From: Bacteroidales bacterium
GTDB lineage: Bacteria; Bacteroidota; Bacteroidia; Bacteroidales; F082
Reading direction: 5' to 3'
DNA: 50,013 nucleotides
NCBI GenBank assembly: GCA_013141455.1
Contig: JABFQW010000063.1
Span: 1-50,013 of the forward strand
Shown here: positions 9,567 to 17,135 of the stretch, piece by piece
Numbering within the stretch: position 1 is the stretch's first letter
Layout: each line of letters begins with the position of its first letter
Program-made: the position numbers and the translations under genes
The notes under the pieces: model-generated
Seen by the model: only the letters and a program-made list of their open reading frames with translations
What the model was told of the DNA's origin: nothing
Database searches by the model: none

Positions 9567-9923
9567 TTAAGCTTCTACCTTTTCTTTGGCGGTTTCTTTG
9601 GCTTTTCTGCGTTTTTTCTCGTTGTAAGCCACAGCGTGCTTGTCGAGTTTCACCGTTAGGAATCGGATGACGCGTTCATCGCGCTTGAGTTGGGTTTCCA
9701 GGTCAGCAATCAAAGCGCCTTCGGCTTTGAACTCAACCAGGTGATAAAAACCGGTTGATTTTTTCTGGATCGGATACGCTAATTTGCGCATTCCCCAATG
9801 CTCTTCGTGCACAATTTCAGCACCTTTCTCGGTCAGGTAATCCTGATACTTTTTTACCGCTTCCTTCATCTGTTCTTCAGACAAAACGGGAGTTAAAATG
9901 AAAACGGTTTCGTACTGGTTCAT
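9567..9923 (-). CDS. rpsF: 30S ribosomal protein S6
   Basis: 118 residues beginning [18 protein letters not shown], with the conserved [23 protein letters not shown] and the [16 protein letters not shown] segment. The C-terminus carries a charged tail ([17 protein letters not shown]) rich in lysine and arginine, as in many Bacteroidota S6 proteins. It is the first gene of the ribosomal operon; a TAATTTTG promoter element lies about 45 bp upstream. Confidence 0.98.
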   Translation of the reverse strand: MNQYETVFILTPVLSEEQMKEAVKKYQDYLTEKGAEIVHEEHWGMRKLAYPIQKKSTGFYHLVEFKAEGALIADLETQLKRDERVIRFLTVKLDKHAVAYNEKKRRKAKETAKEKVEA

Positions 9924-9967
9924 AATTTAATGTGTTAATTTATAGATATGATTTATAAAATGGAGTG

Positions 9968-9975
9968 CAAAATTA
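9968..9975 (-). promoter_or_regulatory. Promoter -7 element TAATTTTG for rpsF operon
   Basis: Exact match to the Bacteroidota -7 consensus TAnnTTTG on the minus strand, followed by C as is typical, placed about 45 bp before the rpsF start codon. A weak T-rich sequence sits near the -33 position. Confidence 0.6.
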
Positions 9976-10021
9976 CAAAATCTTTTTAAAAGAAAATACT
10001 ATTCACTTAAAAAATAATGAA

Positions 10022-11194
10022 TTACACCTTTTTTACTCTTTCTCCCAATAATTCTCCGCAGATAAACCCGGCTGCTTTTCCGTTTCCGAATATTGGCGTA
10101 AATTTCAGATTATCATTGTGTTGAAACGATTTCCATGCCGAAATAATTCCTTCTTCGTCAGCATTTGTGATGATGGCAGCGCCAACTTCCACAATCTCTT
10201 TCCACTCAGTTTCGGAGCGAAGGATGATACACGGTTTTTCAAAAAAATAAGCTTCTTTCTGCACTCCTCCCGAATCGGTGATCACCATCGAAGCATTCTT
10301 TTCCAACACGATCATATCTAAAAATGAGGCGGGTGGAATAAGCAGAATCACGTTATTTCCGGATACGGTTTCATAGACCTCAGGTTCGAGATTTTGCGAC
10401 AACAACTTTGCTGTTCTCGGGTGAAGCGGAAGCACAATCTGTTTATAACTTAATCGCGAAATCCTGATCAGGGCACGAAAAATACTATTCAACCTTTCGG
10501 GTTGGTCGGTATTGTTGTCGCGGTGAATCGTACTTAAAATAAAATTATTCTGACTGAGATTATTATCAGCTAAAACTGTCGATTTTGCTTCGGCTATCCG
10601 CGCAAAATACCGGCTGTTATCGTACATAACATCGCCGCAATGGTAAATACATGGATTATCAGCATGAAACGGCGCTTTAGCGTTGGGATTAAATCCTTCC
10701 TTTACTAAATTATCAAATCCGGTTTTAGTGGGCGAAAACAATAAGGTGGAACAATGATCACATAAAATGCGGTTGATTTCTTCGGGCATCGATTTGTTGA
10801 ACGAACGCAGACCAGCCTCGATATGTGCTATTGGAACATGTAATTTTGATGCTGCAACGGCTCCGGCCAGGGTTGAATTGGTGTCGCCGTACAATACGAT
10901 ATAATCGGGTCTCTCATTAACAAGTATTTCTTCAATACCTTCAATCATACGGGCTGTTTGCACCCCATGACTGGCCGAACCTACACCAAGATTATAGTTT
11001 GGCTTTGGAATTTCCAATTCATCGAAAAAAACATCCGACATATTCTCGTCATAATGCTGACCGGTATGTACAATTACTTCTTCAATCTGATCACGGAATT
11101 CTTTTCTGATGGCCCGGCTCAAGGCAGCCGCTTTTATAATTTGTGGTCTTGCACCAATAATAGTTACTATCTTGATTTTCATAGATTTAAACAA
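10022..11194 (-). CDS. wecB: UDP-N-acetylglucosamine 2-epimerase (non-hydrolysing), first copy
   Basis: 390 residues that convert UDP-GlcNAc to UDP-ManNAc for surface-polysaccharide precursors. Hallmarks: IVTIIGARPQIIKAAALSRAI at the start, VHTGQHYDENMS, YGDTNSTLAGAVAASK, VAHIEAGLRSFNKSMPEEINR and a C-terminal ITDSGGVQKEA. The start could be Met1 (11194) or Met5 (11182); the latter gives the usual MKIKIVTIIGARPQ. It stands alone between ribosomal genes and a murein hydrolase, far from the glycan clusters, and a second paralogue lies at 25381-26487. A TATCTTTG promoter element and an 18-base palindrome lie just upstream. Confidence 0.93.
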   Translation of the reverse strand: MFKSMKIKIVTIIGARPQIIKAAALSRAIRKEFRDQIEEVIVHTGQHYDENMSDVFFDELEIPKPNYNLGVGSASHGVQTARMIEGIEEILVNERPDYIVLYGDTNSTLAGAVAASKLHVPIAHIEAGLRSFNKSMPEEINRILCDHCSTLLFSPTKTGFDNLVKEGFNPNAKAPFHADNPCIYHCGDVMYDNSRYFARIAEAKSTVLADNNLSQNNFILSTIHRDNNTDQPERLNSIFRALIRISRLSYKQIVLPLHPRTAKLLSQNLEPEVYETVSGNNVILLIPPASFLDMIVLEKNASMVITDSGGVQKEAYFFEKPCIILRSETEWKEIVEVGAAIITNADEEGIISAWKSFQHNDNLKFTPIFGNGKAAGFICGELLGERVKKV

Positions 11195-11205
11195 GGTTGA
11201 TTTTC

Positions 11206-11223
11206 ATCCTGCACGTGCGGGAT
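11206..11223. repeat. 18-base near-perfect palindrome in the wecB leader
   Basis: ATCCTGCACGTGCGGGAT is self-complementary except for one T:G-type position pair, with GCACGTGC at its centre. It lies between the -7 element and the start codon of the first wecB, so it could be an operator or a small hairpin in the 5' UTR. No T-run follows. Confidence 0.5.
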
Positions 11224-11229
11224 TCCTGA

Positions 11230-11237
11230 CAAAGATA
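11230..11237 (-). promoter_or_regulatory. Probable promoter -7 element TATCTTTG for wecB (first copy)
   Basis: Matches TAnnTTTG on the minus strand, about 40 bp before the start codon. No clear -33 element is seen. Confidence 0.45.
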
Positions 11238-11302
11238 TGCAATTAGCCTGTTACCATAATTTTCTAATATGTCTTTTCCAGGTTTCAACATCCGGCTTAT
11301 CA

Positions 11303-12271
11303 TCACCTGAGTCGCAATTTACAGCCACTTTTCACAGGTGCTCCTACGCTAAGCTTGTTCATCTTATATAAACGGTCTAACCTGATTCCATACAACTGAC
11401 TTACTGCATGAAGCGATTCACCATCGCGTAACAGATGCACCTTTGTTGATGCGGCTCGCCGGTGTTTCTTTTCCAGATAAATCATCATACCTTTTTCGGG
11501 GCGATGCCCCTTTTTTAAATCATTGTATTTGTATAACTGATAAGCATAAACGTCAAATTCATCGGCGATAGCCTCAATACTTTCATCCTTTCGGGCAAAT
11601 ACAAGTTTTATCCCGTTATTACTGTGGATGAACCGGCCTTCTTTCGATTTACCAACTACTTTAAAATCAGATGGATTGACAGGAATAAATGTATAACTGA
11701 TTTCGGCTTCTCTGTCAAGGTCAGGTGTTACTTTTTTCTTTGAAGTTGACTTATCAAATTCATCAAGATTGTACTTTTCGATAATGGTAATCAGCAATTC
11801 GGGATAACGCGGGTTCGTGGCATAGCCGGCTTTTTTGAGCCCGTTAGCCCATGCCTTGTAGTCGTGTATATCTAATTTGAAAAGATCAGCGTATCTTTCG
11901 CGTTGTGTAAGAAACAAGGAATGGTCACGGTACGATTCCTCAGCACTTTTGTATGACCTGAAACATTCATTTGGCGCGTCATCTGTGAGCAGAAACTTTT
12001 TCCCGGTCCATTCATTATGACATTTTATACCAAAATGATTGTTGGCTTTTTTAGCCAGATCGCTATTCCCGCTCCCCGATTCGAGGATTCCCTGCGCAAG
12101 GGTTATCGATGCCGGAATCTTATATTCCAGCATTTTTTCGATAGCCGTTTTTTTATATGTTTCGATATATTGCTCTGTCGAAATACGATCCTGCGCTACC
12201 ACACCACTTGCTAAAAACAGCGTGATAACAGTAACCAAATACACAAGAAAAGTTGGATATACGACTTTCAT
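11303..12271 (-). CDS. Secreted glucosaminidase-type murein hydrolase with LysM repeats
   Basis: 322 residues. Residues 1-26 form a signal peptide (FLVYLVTVITLFLASGVVAQD). Residues about 29-170 are a mannosyl-glycoprotein endo-beta-N-acetylglucosaminidase-like domain with IPASITLAQGILESGSGNSDLA, where the glutamate in ILESG is the expected catalytic acid, and NNHFGIKCH. Two LysM-like modules follow: a divergent one near 215-262 (IEAIADEFDVYAYQLYKYN) and a clearer one near 275-322 (LRDGESLHAVSQLYGIRLDRLYKMN). The protein should bind and cut peptidoglycan in the periplasm. It is divergent from rsmG, with a TAAATTTG element in the short gap. Confidence 0.9.
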   Translation of the reverse strand: MKVVYPTFLVYLVTVITLFLASGVVAQDRISTEQYIETYKKTAIEKMLEYKIPASITLAQGILESGSGNSDLAKKANNHFGIKCHNEWTGKKFLLTDDAPNECFRSYKSAEESYRDHSLFLTQRERYADLFKLDIHDYKAWANGLKKAGYATNPRYPELLITIIEKYNLDEFDKSTSKKKVTPDLDREAEISYTFIPVNPSDFKVVGKSKEGRFIHSNNGIKLVFARKDESIEAIADEFDVYAYQLYKYNDLKKGHRPEKGMMIYLEKKHRRAASTKVHLLRDGESLHAVSQLYGIRLDRLYKMNKLSVGAPVKSGCKLRLR

Positions 12272-12279
12272 AATCCGGG

Positions 12280-12287
12280 CAAATTTA
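12280..12287 (-). promoter_or_regulatory. Probable promoter -7 element TAAATTTG for the LysM hydrolase
   Basis: Matches TAnnTTTG on the minus strand only 9 bp upstream of the start codon, which would give a very short leader. No clear -33 element. Confidence 0.4.
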
Positions 12288-12383
12288 TACGTTTAGAAGT
12301 ATATTGCTATAAAATTAATGATACAACTCAATAAACCATTTGAAATTGCTAATTTCAGCCGCTTGAATCGAAAAAATATCCCG

Positions 12384-13007
12384 ATGGATTTAATAAAAAA
12401 ATATTTTAGTGCACTGTCCGACATACAGTTACAGCAATTTGAAGCCATGCAACCTTTTTACGAAGAGTGGAATAATAAAATCAACCTGATATCGCGAAAA
12501 GATATGGAGCACTTTTATGAACGGCATGTGTTACACAGTTTAGCTATCGCCCAATATGTTAAAATACCCTCAGGTTCAACAATTTTGGATGTAGGAACAG
12601 GTGGTGGATTTCCGGGAATCCCGCTTGCGGTTTTCTTTCCGGAGTCAAAGTTCACGCTTGTTGATAGTATCGGTAAAAAAATCATGGTGGTAAATAAAGT
12701 CATCGAACATCTTAATTTAACAAATGTGGTGGCATTGCAACAGCGGGCCGAACAGGTAAATAACAAATTCGATTTCATTGTGAGCCGGGCCGTAACAAAC
12801 ATTCCCGAATTTTTGGGTTGGGTAGGTAATAAATTTCACGGAAGAAGCCGTGGAAGCATCCCCAACGGAATTATCCTGCTCAAAGGTGGAAATCTTGAGA
12901 ATGAGATTGAACAATTACCCGACAGATGGATCGTACAGAGCTACCCTGTTTCAAAATGGTACAAGGAAGAATTTTTCGAAACAAAACAATTAATACACAT
13001 TTATTAA
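12384..13007 (+). CDS. rsmG: 16S rRNA (guanine-N7)-methyltransferase RsmG (GidB)
   Basis: Methylates N7 of G527 (E. coli numbering) of 16S rRNA with SAM. The SAM-binding motif ILDVGTGGGFPGIPLAVFFP and the following FTLVDSIGKKIMVVNKVI are diagnostic, as are NLISRKDMEHFYERHVLHSLA and FIVSRAVTNIPEFLGW. The reading frame is open back to an ATG at 12318, which would add 22 residues; the start at 12384 (MDLIKKYFSALSDIQ) gives 207 residues, the usual Bacteroidota length, and is preferred. It is divergent from the LysM hydrolase. Confidence 0.93.
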   Translation: MDLIKKYFSALSDIQLQQFEAMQPFYEEWNNKINLISRKDMEHFYERHVLHSLAIAQYVKIPSGSTILDVGTGGGFPGIPLAVFFPESKFTLVDSIGKKIMVVNKVIEHLNLTNVVALQQRAEQVNNKFDFIVSRAVTNIPEFLGWVGNKFHGRSRGSIPNGIILLKGGNLENEIEQLPDRWIVQSYPVSKWYKEEFFETKQLIHIY

Positions 13008-13031
13008 AATTTTACCAATCTCATTTACAAG

Positions 13032-13051
13032 TTATTAACAGTGGTTAATAA
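13032..13051. repeat. 8-bp inverted repeat downstream of rsmG
   Basis: TTATTAAC / GTTAATAA with a 4-base spacer, in the 124 bp gap between rsmG and the MFS gene. There is no T-run, so it is not a typical terminator; it may be an operator for the MFS gene or a chance AT-rich palindrome. Confidence 0.4.
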
Positions 13052-13131
13052 GTAAAACACCATGTATAAAATTGTCCATTAAAATATTTACCTAAATTAG
13101 CCCACTTTTAAAAAATTAACTCCAGATATTT

Positions 13132-14526
13132 ATGACAAATTCAATTAAACATTCTTTGCGTGAATCGAAAACCGCACGCTGGTCTGCATTGGCGATCGTA
13201 TCGTTTACCATGCTTACCGGGTATTTTCTGACTGATGTAATTGCACCATTAAAAGGCTTATTGGAAGGCCATCTTGGATGGACAAGCTCCGATTTCGGAT
13301 TCTTTAACAGCGCCTATGGCTGGTTCAATGTTTTTCTTGGAATGCTGATACTTGGTGGCATTATCCTCGACAAAATGGGGGTTCGTTTTACCGGATTGAT
13401 GGCAACCATCGTCATGGTAACAGGAACAGCCTTGAAGTACTGGGCGGTTTCAACACATTCATTAGATGGCCAGTCATGGCACATTCTCTGGTTTGATGTA
13501 AATGCCCAGGTATTTATGGCGGCATTGGGATTCGGTATTTTTGCCGTGGGTGTTGAGGTAGCTGGTATAACCGTTTCGAAAATCATTTATAAATGGTTCA
13601 AAGGAAAAGAACTTGCATTAGCCATGGGACTCGAGATGGCAACTGCCCGTCTGGGTACCGCATTGGCGCTGGCAACCTCAGTTCCTATAGCCAAGGCGCT
13701 TGGAGTAACTGATGTATCACGGCCGATTTTACTTGCCCTCATTCTGCTCTGTATTGGTGTCCTTGCCTTCGTTATCTATATTTTCATGGATAAGAAACTT
13801 GATGCTTCCGAACCGGTAAAAAGCAGTCAGACCATGGAAGATGAAGCGTTCAGAATGTCGGATATCATTCAGATTGTCACCAACAAAGGATGGTGGTATA
13901 TCGCCATTTTGTGCGTATTATTTTACTCTGCCGTATTCCCTTTCTTGAAATATGCCGCTGATTTAATGGTAAATAAATTTGGAGTCTCTGACGACCTTGC
14001 AGGAACCATCCCTTCGATGCTTCCATTTGGAACAATATTACTCACACCTTTCTTTGGTAGTTTATACGATAGAAAAGGAAAAGGAGCAAGCATCATGATC
14101 ATTGGTGCTTTCTTGCTGATATTCGTTCATACCATGTTTGCCATTCCATTTTTAAACCACTGGATTATCTCAATTATCCTGATTTTAGTTCTCGGTGTTG
14201 GATTCTCTTTGGTTCCTTCAGCCATGTGGCCATCCGTTCCGAAAATTATTCCTGAGAGACAATTAGGCACTGCCTATGCACTCATTTTCTGGGTACAGAA
14301 CTGGGGATTAATGGGTGTTCCTGCTTTAATTGGCTGGGTACTTGATAAATACTGTATTACAGGTCAAACGATTCGTGATGGCATCACTGTCAACACATAC
14401 GATTATACATTACCGATGACGATTTTCGCCGGATTTGGAGTTCTCGCCCTTTTATTTGCCTATCTGCTTAAGCGCGAAGATGCAGTAAAAGGATACGGTT
14501 TACAAGAACCGAATATCCAACATTAA
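13132..14526 (+). CDS. Major facilitator superfamily transporter (possible peptide carrier)
   Basis: 464 residues with about 12 hydrophobic segments and the MFS organisation: first-half motif region LGGIILDKMGVRFTG (loop 2-3, the conserved D and R) and its second-half repeat FFGSLYDRKGKGASIMI. The segment MGLEMATARLGTALALA resembles the conserved helix of the MFSD1-like branch, whose mammalian member exports dipeptides from lysosomes; this assignment is tentative. The next gene is the cytosolic dipeptidase pepD, which fits import of dipeptides followed by hydrolysis. A terminator follows, so pepD probably has its own promoter. Confidence 0.82.
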   Translation: MTNSIKHSLRESKTARWSALAIVSFTMLTGYFLTDVIAPLKGLLEGHLGWTSSDFGFFNSAYGWFNVFLGMLILGGIILDKMGVRFTGLMATIVMVTGTALKYWAVSTHSLDGQSWHILWFDVNAQVFMAALGFGIFAVGVEVAGITVSKIIYKWFKGKELALAMGLEMATARLGTALALATSVPIAKALGVTDVSRPILLALILLCIGVLAFVIYIFMDKKLDASEPVKSSQTMEDEAFRMSDIIQIVTNKGWWYIAILCVLFYSAVFPFLKYAADLMVNKFGVSDDLAGTIPSMLPFGTILLTPFFGSLYDRKGKGASIMIIGAFLLIFVHTMFAIPFLNHWIISIILILVLGVGFSLVPSAMWPSVPKIIPERQLGTAYALIFWVQNWGLMGVPALIGWVLDKYCITGQTIRDGITVNTYDYTLPMTIFAGFGVLALLFAYLLKREDAVKGYGLQEPNIQH

Positions 14527-14549
14527 TACTTTGGGATAAAATTTTAGTA

Positions 14550-14587
14550 AAAGGAGCGCTGATATTATTGGAGCTCCTTTTTTTTTC
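14550..14587 (+). terminator. Terminator of the MFS transporter gene
   Basis: Stem AAAGGAGC / GCTCCTTT with a 15-base loop followed by nine T, starting 24 bp after the stop codon. Confidence 0.85.
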
Positions 14588-14631
14588 ACTCATACGGATA
14601 GACAGCAGAACCAGTTTGATAACAACAAAAA

Positions 14632-14699
14632 GGTTTATCCCAACTAAATCAGCAGGAGGCTCATAAAAGCCGAACTATCTGATTTAGTTGGGATAAACC
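14632..14699. repeat. Hairpin 1: perfect 21-bp inverted repeat
   Basis: The arms at 14632-14652 and 14679-14699 are perfectly complementary over 21 bases, with a 26-base loop that itself holds a small GGCT/AGCC hairpin. No T-run follows, so it is not an ordinary terminator. An 18-base stretch (14668-14685) recurs in inverted orientation at 39129-39146. Confidence 0.9.
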
Positions 14700-14700
14700 C

Positions 14701-14755
14701 GACTTAGTGTTTGTTTGAAGCATGATATTTCATGCTAAATTACAAACACTTAGTC
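14701..14755. repeat. Hairpin 2: 14-bp stem with nested 7-bp hairpin
   Basis: Outer arms GACTTAGTGTTTGT and ACAAACACTTAGTC pair with one mismatch. The loop contains AGCATGA / TCATGCT (14719-14725, 14730-14736). It starts two bases after hairpin 1. Confidence 0.85.
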
Positions 14756-14756
14756 G

Positions 14757-14779
14757 ATTACGCATTTTCAATGCGTAAT
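14757..14779. repeat. Hairpin 3: perfect 10-bp stem, 3-base loop
   Basis: ATTACGCATT and AATGCGTAAT with the loop TTC. It starts two bases after hairpin 2, so the three hairpins form one continuous structured block of 148 bases. Confidence 0.85.
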
Positions 14780-14930
14780 TTGGGTTTAACGAAAAGATAG
14801 AATATCACGATCACTTTATGTTTTAGTTAAAATCCTGTAAATAAAACTAAATCTCAAACCAATATTCAATCATTTTTTTTACTTTTATCCCAATGAAATA
14901 AATTACTGTAAAATAAATTAATAAGGCATT

Positions 14931-16391
14931 ATGAGCAAAACAATTCTCGATCTCGAACCAAAAGAAGTATGGGCCAATTTCCATTCACTCACACAAATTC
15001 CACGTCCTTCGAAACATGAGGATAAAATTCAGGAATTCATGGTTGGTTTTGGCCAATCGCTTGGTTTGGAAACAATTAAAGATGAAACTGGTAACGTGAT
15101 TATTAAAAAACCTGCGACTCCGGGAATGGAAAATCGTATGGGCGTTGTTTTACAGGGTCACCTCGATATGGTACCTCAGAAGAATAGTGATAAGGTTCAC
15201 GATTTCACCACAGATCCTATCTCAACGATAATTGATGGTGATTGGGTCAGGGCCGATAATACAACCTTAGGATCAGACAATGGTATTGGCGTAGCTTCAG
15301 CCATGGCTGTGCTGGCTTCAACCGATTTGGTTCATGGTCCGGTTGAAGCGCTTTTCACCTGCGATGAAGAAACAGGGATGACCGGTGCCAATGAATTGAA
15401 ACCAGGATTACTTTCCGGCGATATTTTATTGAATCTTGATTCAGAAGATGAAGGTGAGTTATATATTGGTTGTGCCGGTGGCATTGACGCGACAGGTGAA
15501 TTCAGTCCGAAATTTGAAGCAGTTCCATCGGGAACCGTTGCTTTCAATATCACTGTAAAAGGTCTTAAAGGTGGCCATTCGGGTCTGGATATCAATCTTG
15601 GACGCGGTAATGCAAATATCATTTTAAATGCATTATTGATGACTGCAGCAAACAAATACGATCTTCGATTGGCGAATATCAATGGTGGAAACTTACGCAA
15701 TGCCATCCCTCGTGAAGCTTTTGCTTTGGTAACAATTGCAGCCGAAAACGAACTGACTTTTGTAAAATATGTTAGTGAGTTTAACGAAATTGTAAGGGAA
15801 GAATACAGTAAAGCTGATGAGGGTGTGATGGTTAGCTGCGAAAAAACAGATATTCCTGAGAAAGTGATCGATCAGAAAACTCAAAAAAGTTTGTTCGAAG
15901 CCGTTTCAACATGTCCGAATGGAACCATTGCTATGACAGCAGATATGCCGGATGTGGTAGAAACATCTTCCAACTTAGCCATTGTTCGCTTAAAAGATGA
16001 GAAGATTGAATTAGCCGCCCTTACACGTAGTTCTGTTGATGCAGCAAAATCATTATTGGCCTCACAAATTTGCGATATTTTTAAGAAATCAGGGGCTGTT
16101 GCCAATACTTCAGGCGAATATCCGGGATGGAAACCAAATGTTCACTCTCCTATCCTCAAGGCCATGAAAACAGTTTACAGCAACAAATTCGGCAAAGTGC
16201 CAGAAGTAAAAGTAATACATGCAGGCCTTGAATGTGGCATTCTGGCCGGCGCTTATCCTGATATGGATATGATTTCGTTTGGACCAACAATCCGTCATCC
16301 ACATTCACCTGCTGAGAAGGTAAATATTGAGACTGTTGGACTTTTTTGGGGATATCTTGTTGAAACTTTAAAAGAAATACCCGTAAAATAG
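14931..16391 (+). CDS. pepD: Aminoacyl-histidine dipeptidase / cytosolic peptidase (M20)
   Basis: 486 residues of the PepD type (M20C). The di-zinc site is intact: H77 in LQGHLDMVPQ, D116 in LGSDNGIGVA, the E146/E147 pair in CDEETGMTG (base and ligand), D170 in LLNLDSEDE and a C-terminal histidine in IRHPHSPAEKV near residue 461. The lid domain (KGLKGGHSGLDINLGRGNA) starts near residue 210. It hydrolyses Xaa-His and other dipeptides in the cytosol. The upstream neighbour is an MFS carrier, separated by the palindromic block. No terminator is obvious before rpmH. Confidence 0.95.
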   Translation: MSKTILDLEPKEVWANFHSLTQIPRPSKHEDKIQEFMVGFGQSLGLETIKDETGNVIIKKPATPGMENRMGVVLQGHLDMVPQKNSDKVHDFTTDPISTIIDGDWVRADNTTLGSDNGIGVASAMAVLASTDLVHGPVEALFTCDEETGMTGANELKPGLLSGDILLNLDSEDEGELYIGCAGGIDATGEFSPKFEAVPSGTVAFNITVKGLKGGHSGLDINLGRGNANIILNALLMTAANKYDLRLANINGGNLRNAIPREAFALVTIAAENELTFVKYVSEFNEIVREEYSKADEGVMVSCEKTDIPEKVIDQKTQKSLFEAVSTCPNGTIAMTADMPDVVETSSNLAIVRLKDEKIELAALTRSSVDAAKSLLASQICDIFKKSGAVANTSGEYPGWKPNVHSPILKAMKTVYSNKFGKVPEVKVIHAGLECGILAGAYPDMDMISFGPTIRHPHSPAEKVNIETVGLFWGYLVETLKEIPVK

Positions 16392-16462
16392 TATCATATA
16401 AATTTGATATTCAACGAATACGGTATTTAATCGGATAATTAATTTATTTTTTATACATTAGT

Positions 16463-16493
16463 TTTGGTAAAAAAGAAAATATTTTTACCTTTG
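16463..16493 (+). promoter_or_regulatory. Bacteroidota promoter of rpmH (TTTG / 19 bp / TACCTTTG)
   Basis: The -33 element TTTG (16463-16466) is separated by 19 bp from a perfect -7 element TACCTTTG (16486-16493). This is the best match to the Bacteroidota primary-sigma consensus in the window and leaves a leader of only about 15 bases before the rpmH ATG. Confidence 0.85.
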
Positions 16494-16513
16494 CACTCCC
16501 AAAATAAGGCAAT

Positions 16514-16660
16514 ATGAAACGTACATTTCAGCCCTCGAACAGAAAGAGGTTAAACAAACACGGATTCAGATTAAGAATGGCAACTGCAAATGGTCGTAAT
16601 ATCATTAAGGCCCGCAGAGCCAAAGGCAGAAAAAAACTGACTGTCTCTGACGAACGATAA
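16514..16660 (+). CDS. rpmH: 50S ribosomal protein L34
   Basis: A 48-residue basic protein, too short for most ORF lists: [19 protein letters not shown] followed by [20 protein letters not shown], the invariant L34 sequence, with a short acidic end (VSDER). It has its own strong promoter and terminator, so it is a monocistronic unit between pepD and the DUF4834 gene. Confidence 0.98.
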   Translation: MKRTFQPSNRKRLNKHGFRLRMATANGRNIIKARRAKGRKKLTVSDER

Positions 16661-16698
16661 AAAGGCTTTCGCCTTCAAAATAGTTATTTAAGGTTCAG

Positions 16699-16740
16699 CA
16701 GAAGGTGATGTTCTTTTACATTGCCTTCTGTTTGTTTTTT
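16699..16740 (+). terminator. Terminator of rpmH
   Basis: Stem CAGAAGG / CCTTCTG extended by ATGT / ACAT inside, followed by TTTGTTTTTT. It begins 38 bp after the rpmH stop. Confidence 0.82.
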
Positions 16741-16824
16741 ATATATCCTATGTCTCTCGACTTTTCATAGCAAAATTTCGGTGCAATCATCAGGCTGAAC
16801 GATGAATAAAGACGATAATTTATT

Positions 16825-16832
16825 TAATTTCG
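16825..16832 (+). promoter_or_regulatory. Possible promoter -7 element TAATTTCG for the DUF4834-yfhO-GT operon
   Basis: One mismatch from TAnnTTTG and followed by C, 33 bp upstream of the start codon. The same octamer precedes two T9SS cargo genes (33232 and 36569). Confidence 0.4.
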
Positions 16833-16864
16833 CAACCTTCTAAGGTATGTTAAAACACTTTTGA

Positions 16865-17131
16865 ATGGAAACAATTCTCTCGATTATTTTTTGGACGTTG
16901 GTGATCTATTATTCACTGCGTCTTATATTACGATACCTCGTGCCTTTTCTGCTTGCCCGTTTCGTGAAACGAATGCAAAACAAGATGTCTGGCTTCGACC
17001 AAACTGTTAATACTCCACAGCAGGAAGGTGAAGTAAAAGTTAATTTTACACCAAAAGAGCAAACAAAATCAAAGTCAGGCATTGGTGAATATATCGATTT
17101 TGAAGAAATTAATGACAACAACAAACCCTGA
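16865..17131 (+). CDS. DUF4834-like small membrane protein
   Basis: 88 residues. The first 35 (METILSIIFWTLVIYYSLRL and following) form a single transmembrane helix with a basic cytoplasmic edge (ARFVKRMQNKM), followed by a hydrophilic tail ending in GIGEYIDFEEIND, the conserved C-terminal motif of DUF4834 proteins restricted to Bacteroidota. Function is not known. It is the first gene of an operon with the YfhO-like protein, whose start lies 4 bp after this stop (or overlaps it if an upstream ATG is used). Confidence 0.8.
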   Translation: METILSIIFWTLVIYYSLRLILRYLVPFLLARFVKRMQNKMSGFDQTVNTPQQEGEVKVNFTPKEQTKSKSGIGEYIDFEEINDNNKP

Positions 17132-17135
17132 TACC

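Larger units (their letters stand above)
14531..14893. repeat. Palindromic element bounded by 11-bp inverted repeats (REP/MITE-like)
   Basis: TTGGGATAAAA at 14531-14541 is exactly complementary to TTTTATCCCAA at 14883-14893. The core 10-mer occurs twice more inside, at 14634-14643 and 14688-14697, in alternating orientation. Between the outer copies lie the MFS terminator and three consecutive hairpins (separate entries). No open reading frame and no obvious target-site duplication are visible. The left end overlaps the MFS terminator region, so part of the structure may serve the neighbouring genes. Confidence 0.65.

Noticed and set aside
14527-14930. Riboswitch or tRNA in the MFS-pepD gap.
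   Set aside because: No tRNA-like cloverleaf or known riboswitch core is seen; the structure is three simple consecutive hairpins built on inverted repeats.
13008-16513. Possible replication origin, since rsmG and rpmH are close together and an AT-rich gap holds TTATTAACA-like sites.
   Set aside because: The sites differ from the DnaA box at two positions, there is no dnaA, dnaN or box cluster, and two short degenerate matches are expected in AT-rich DNA.
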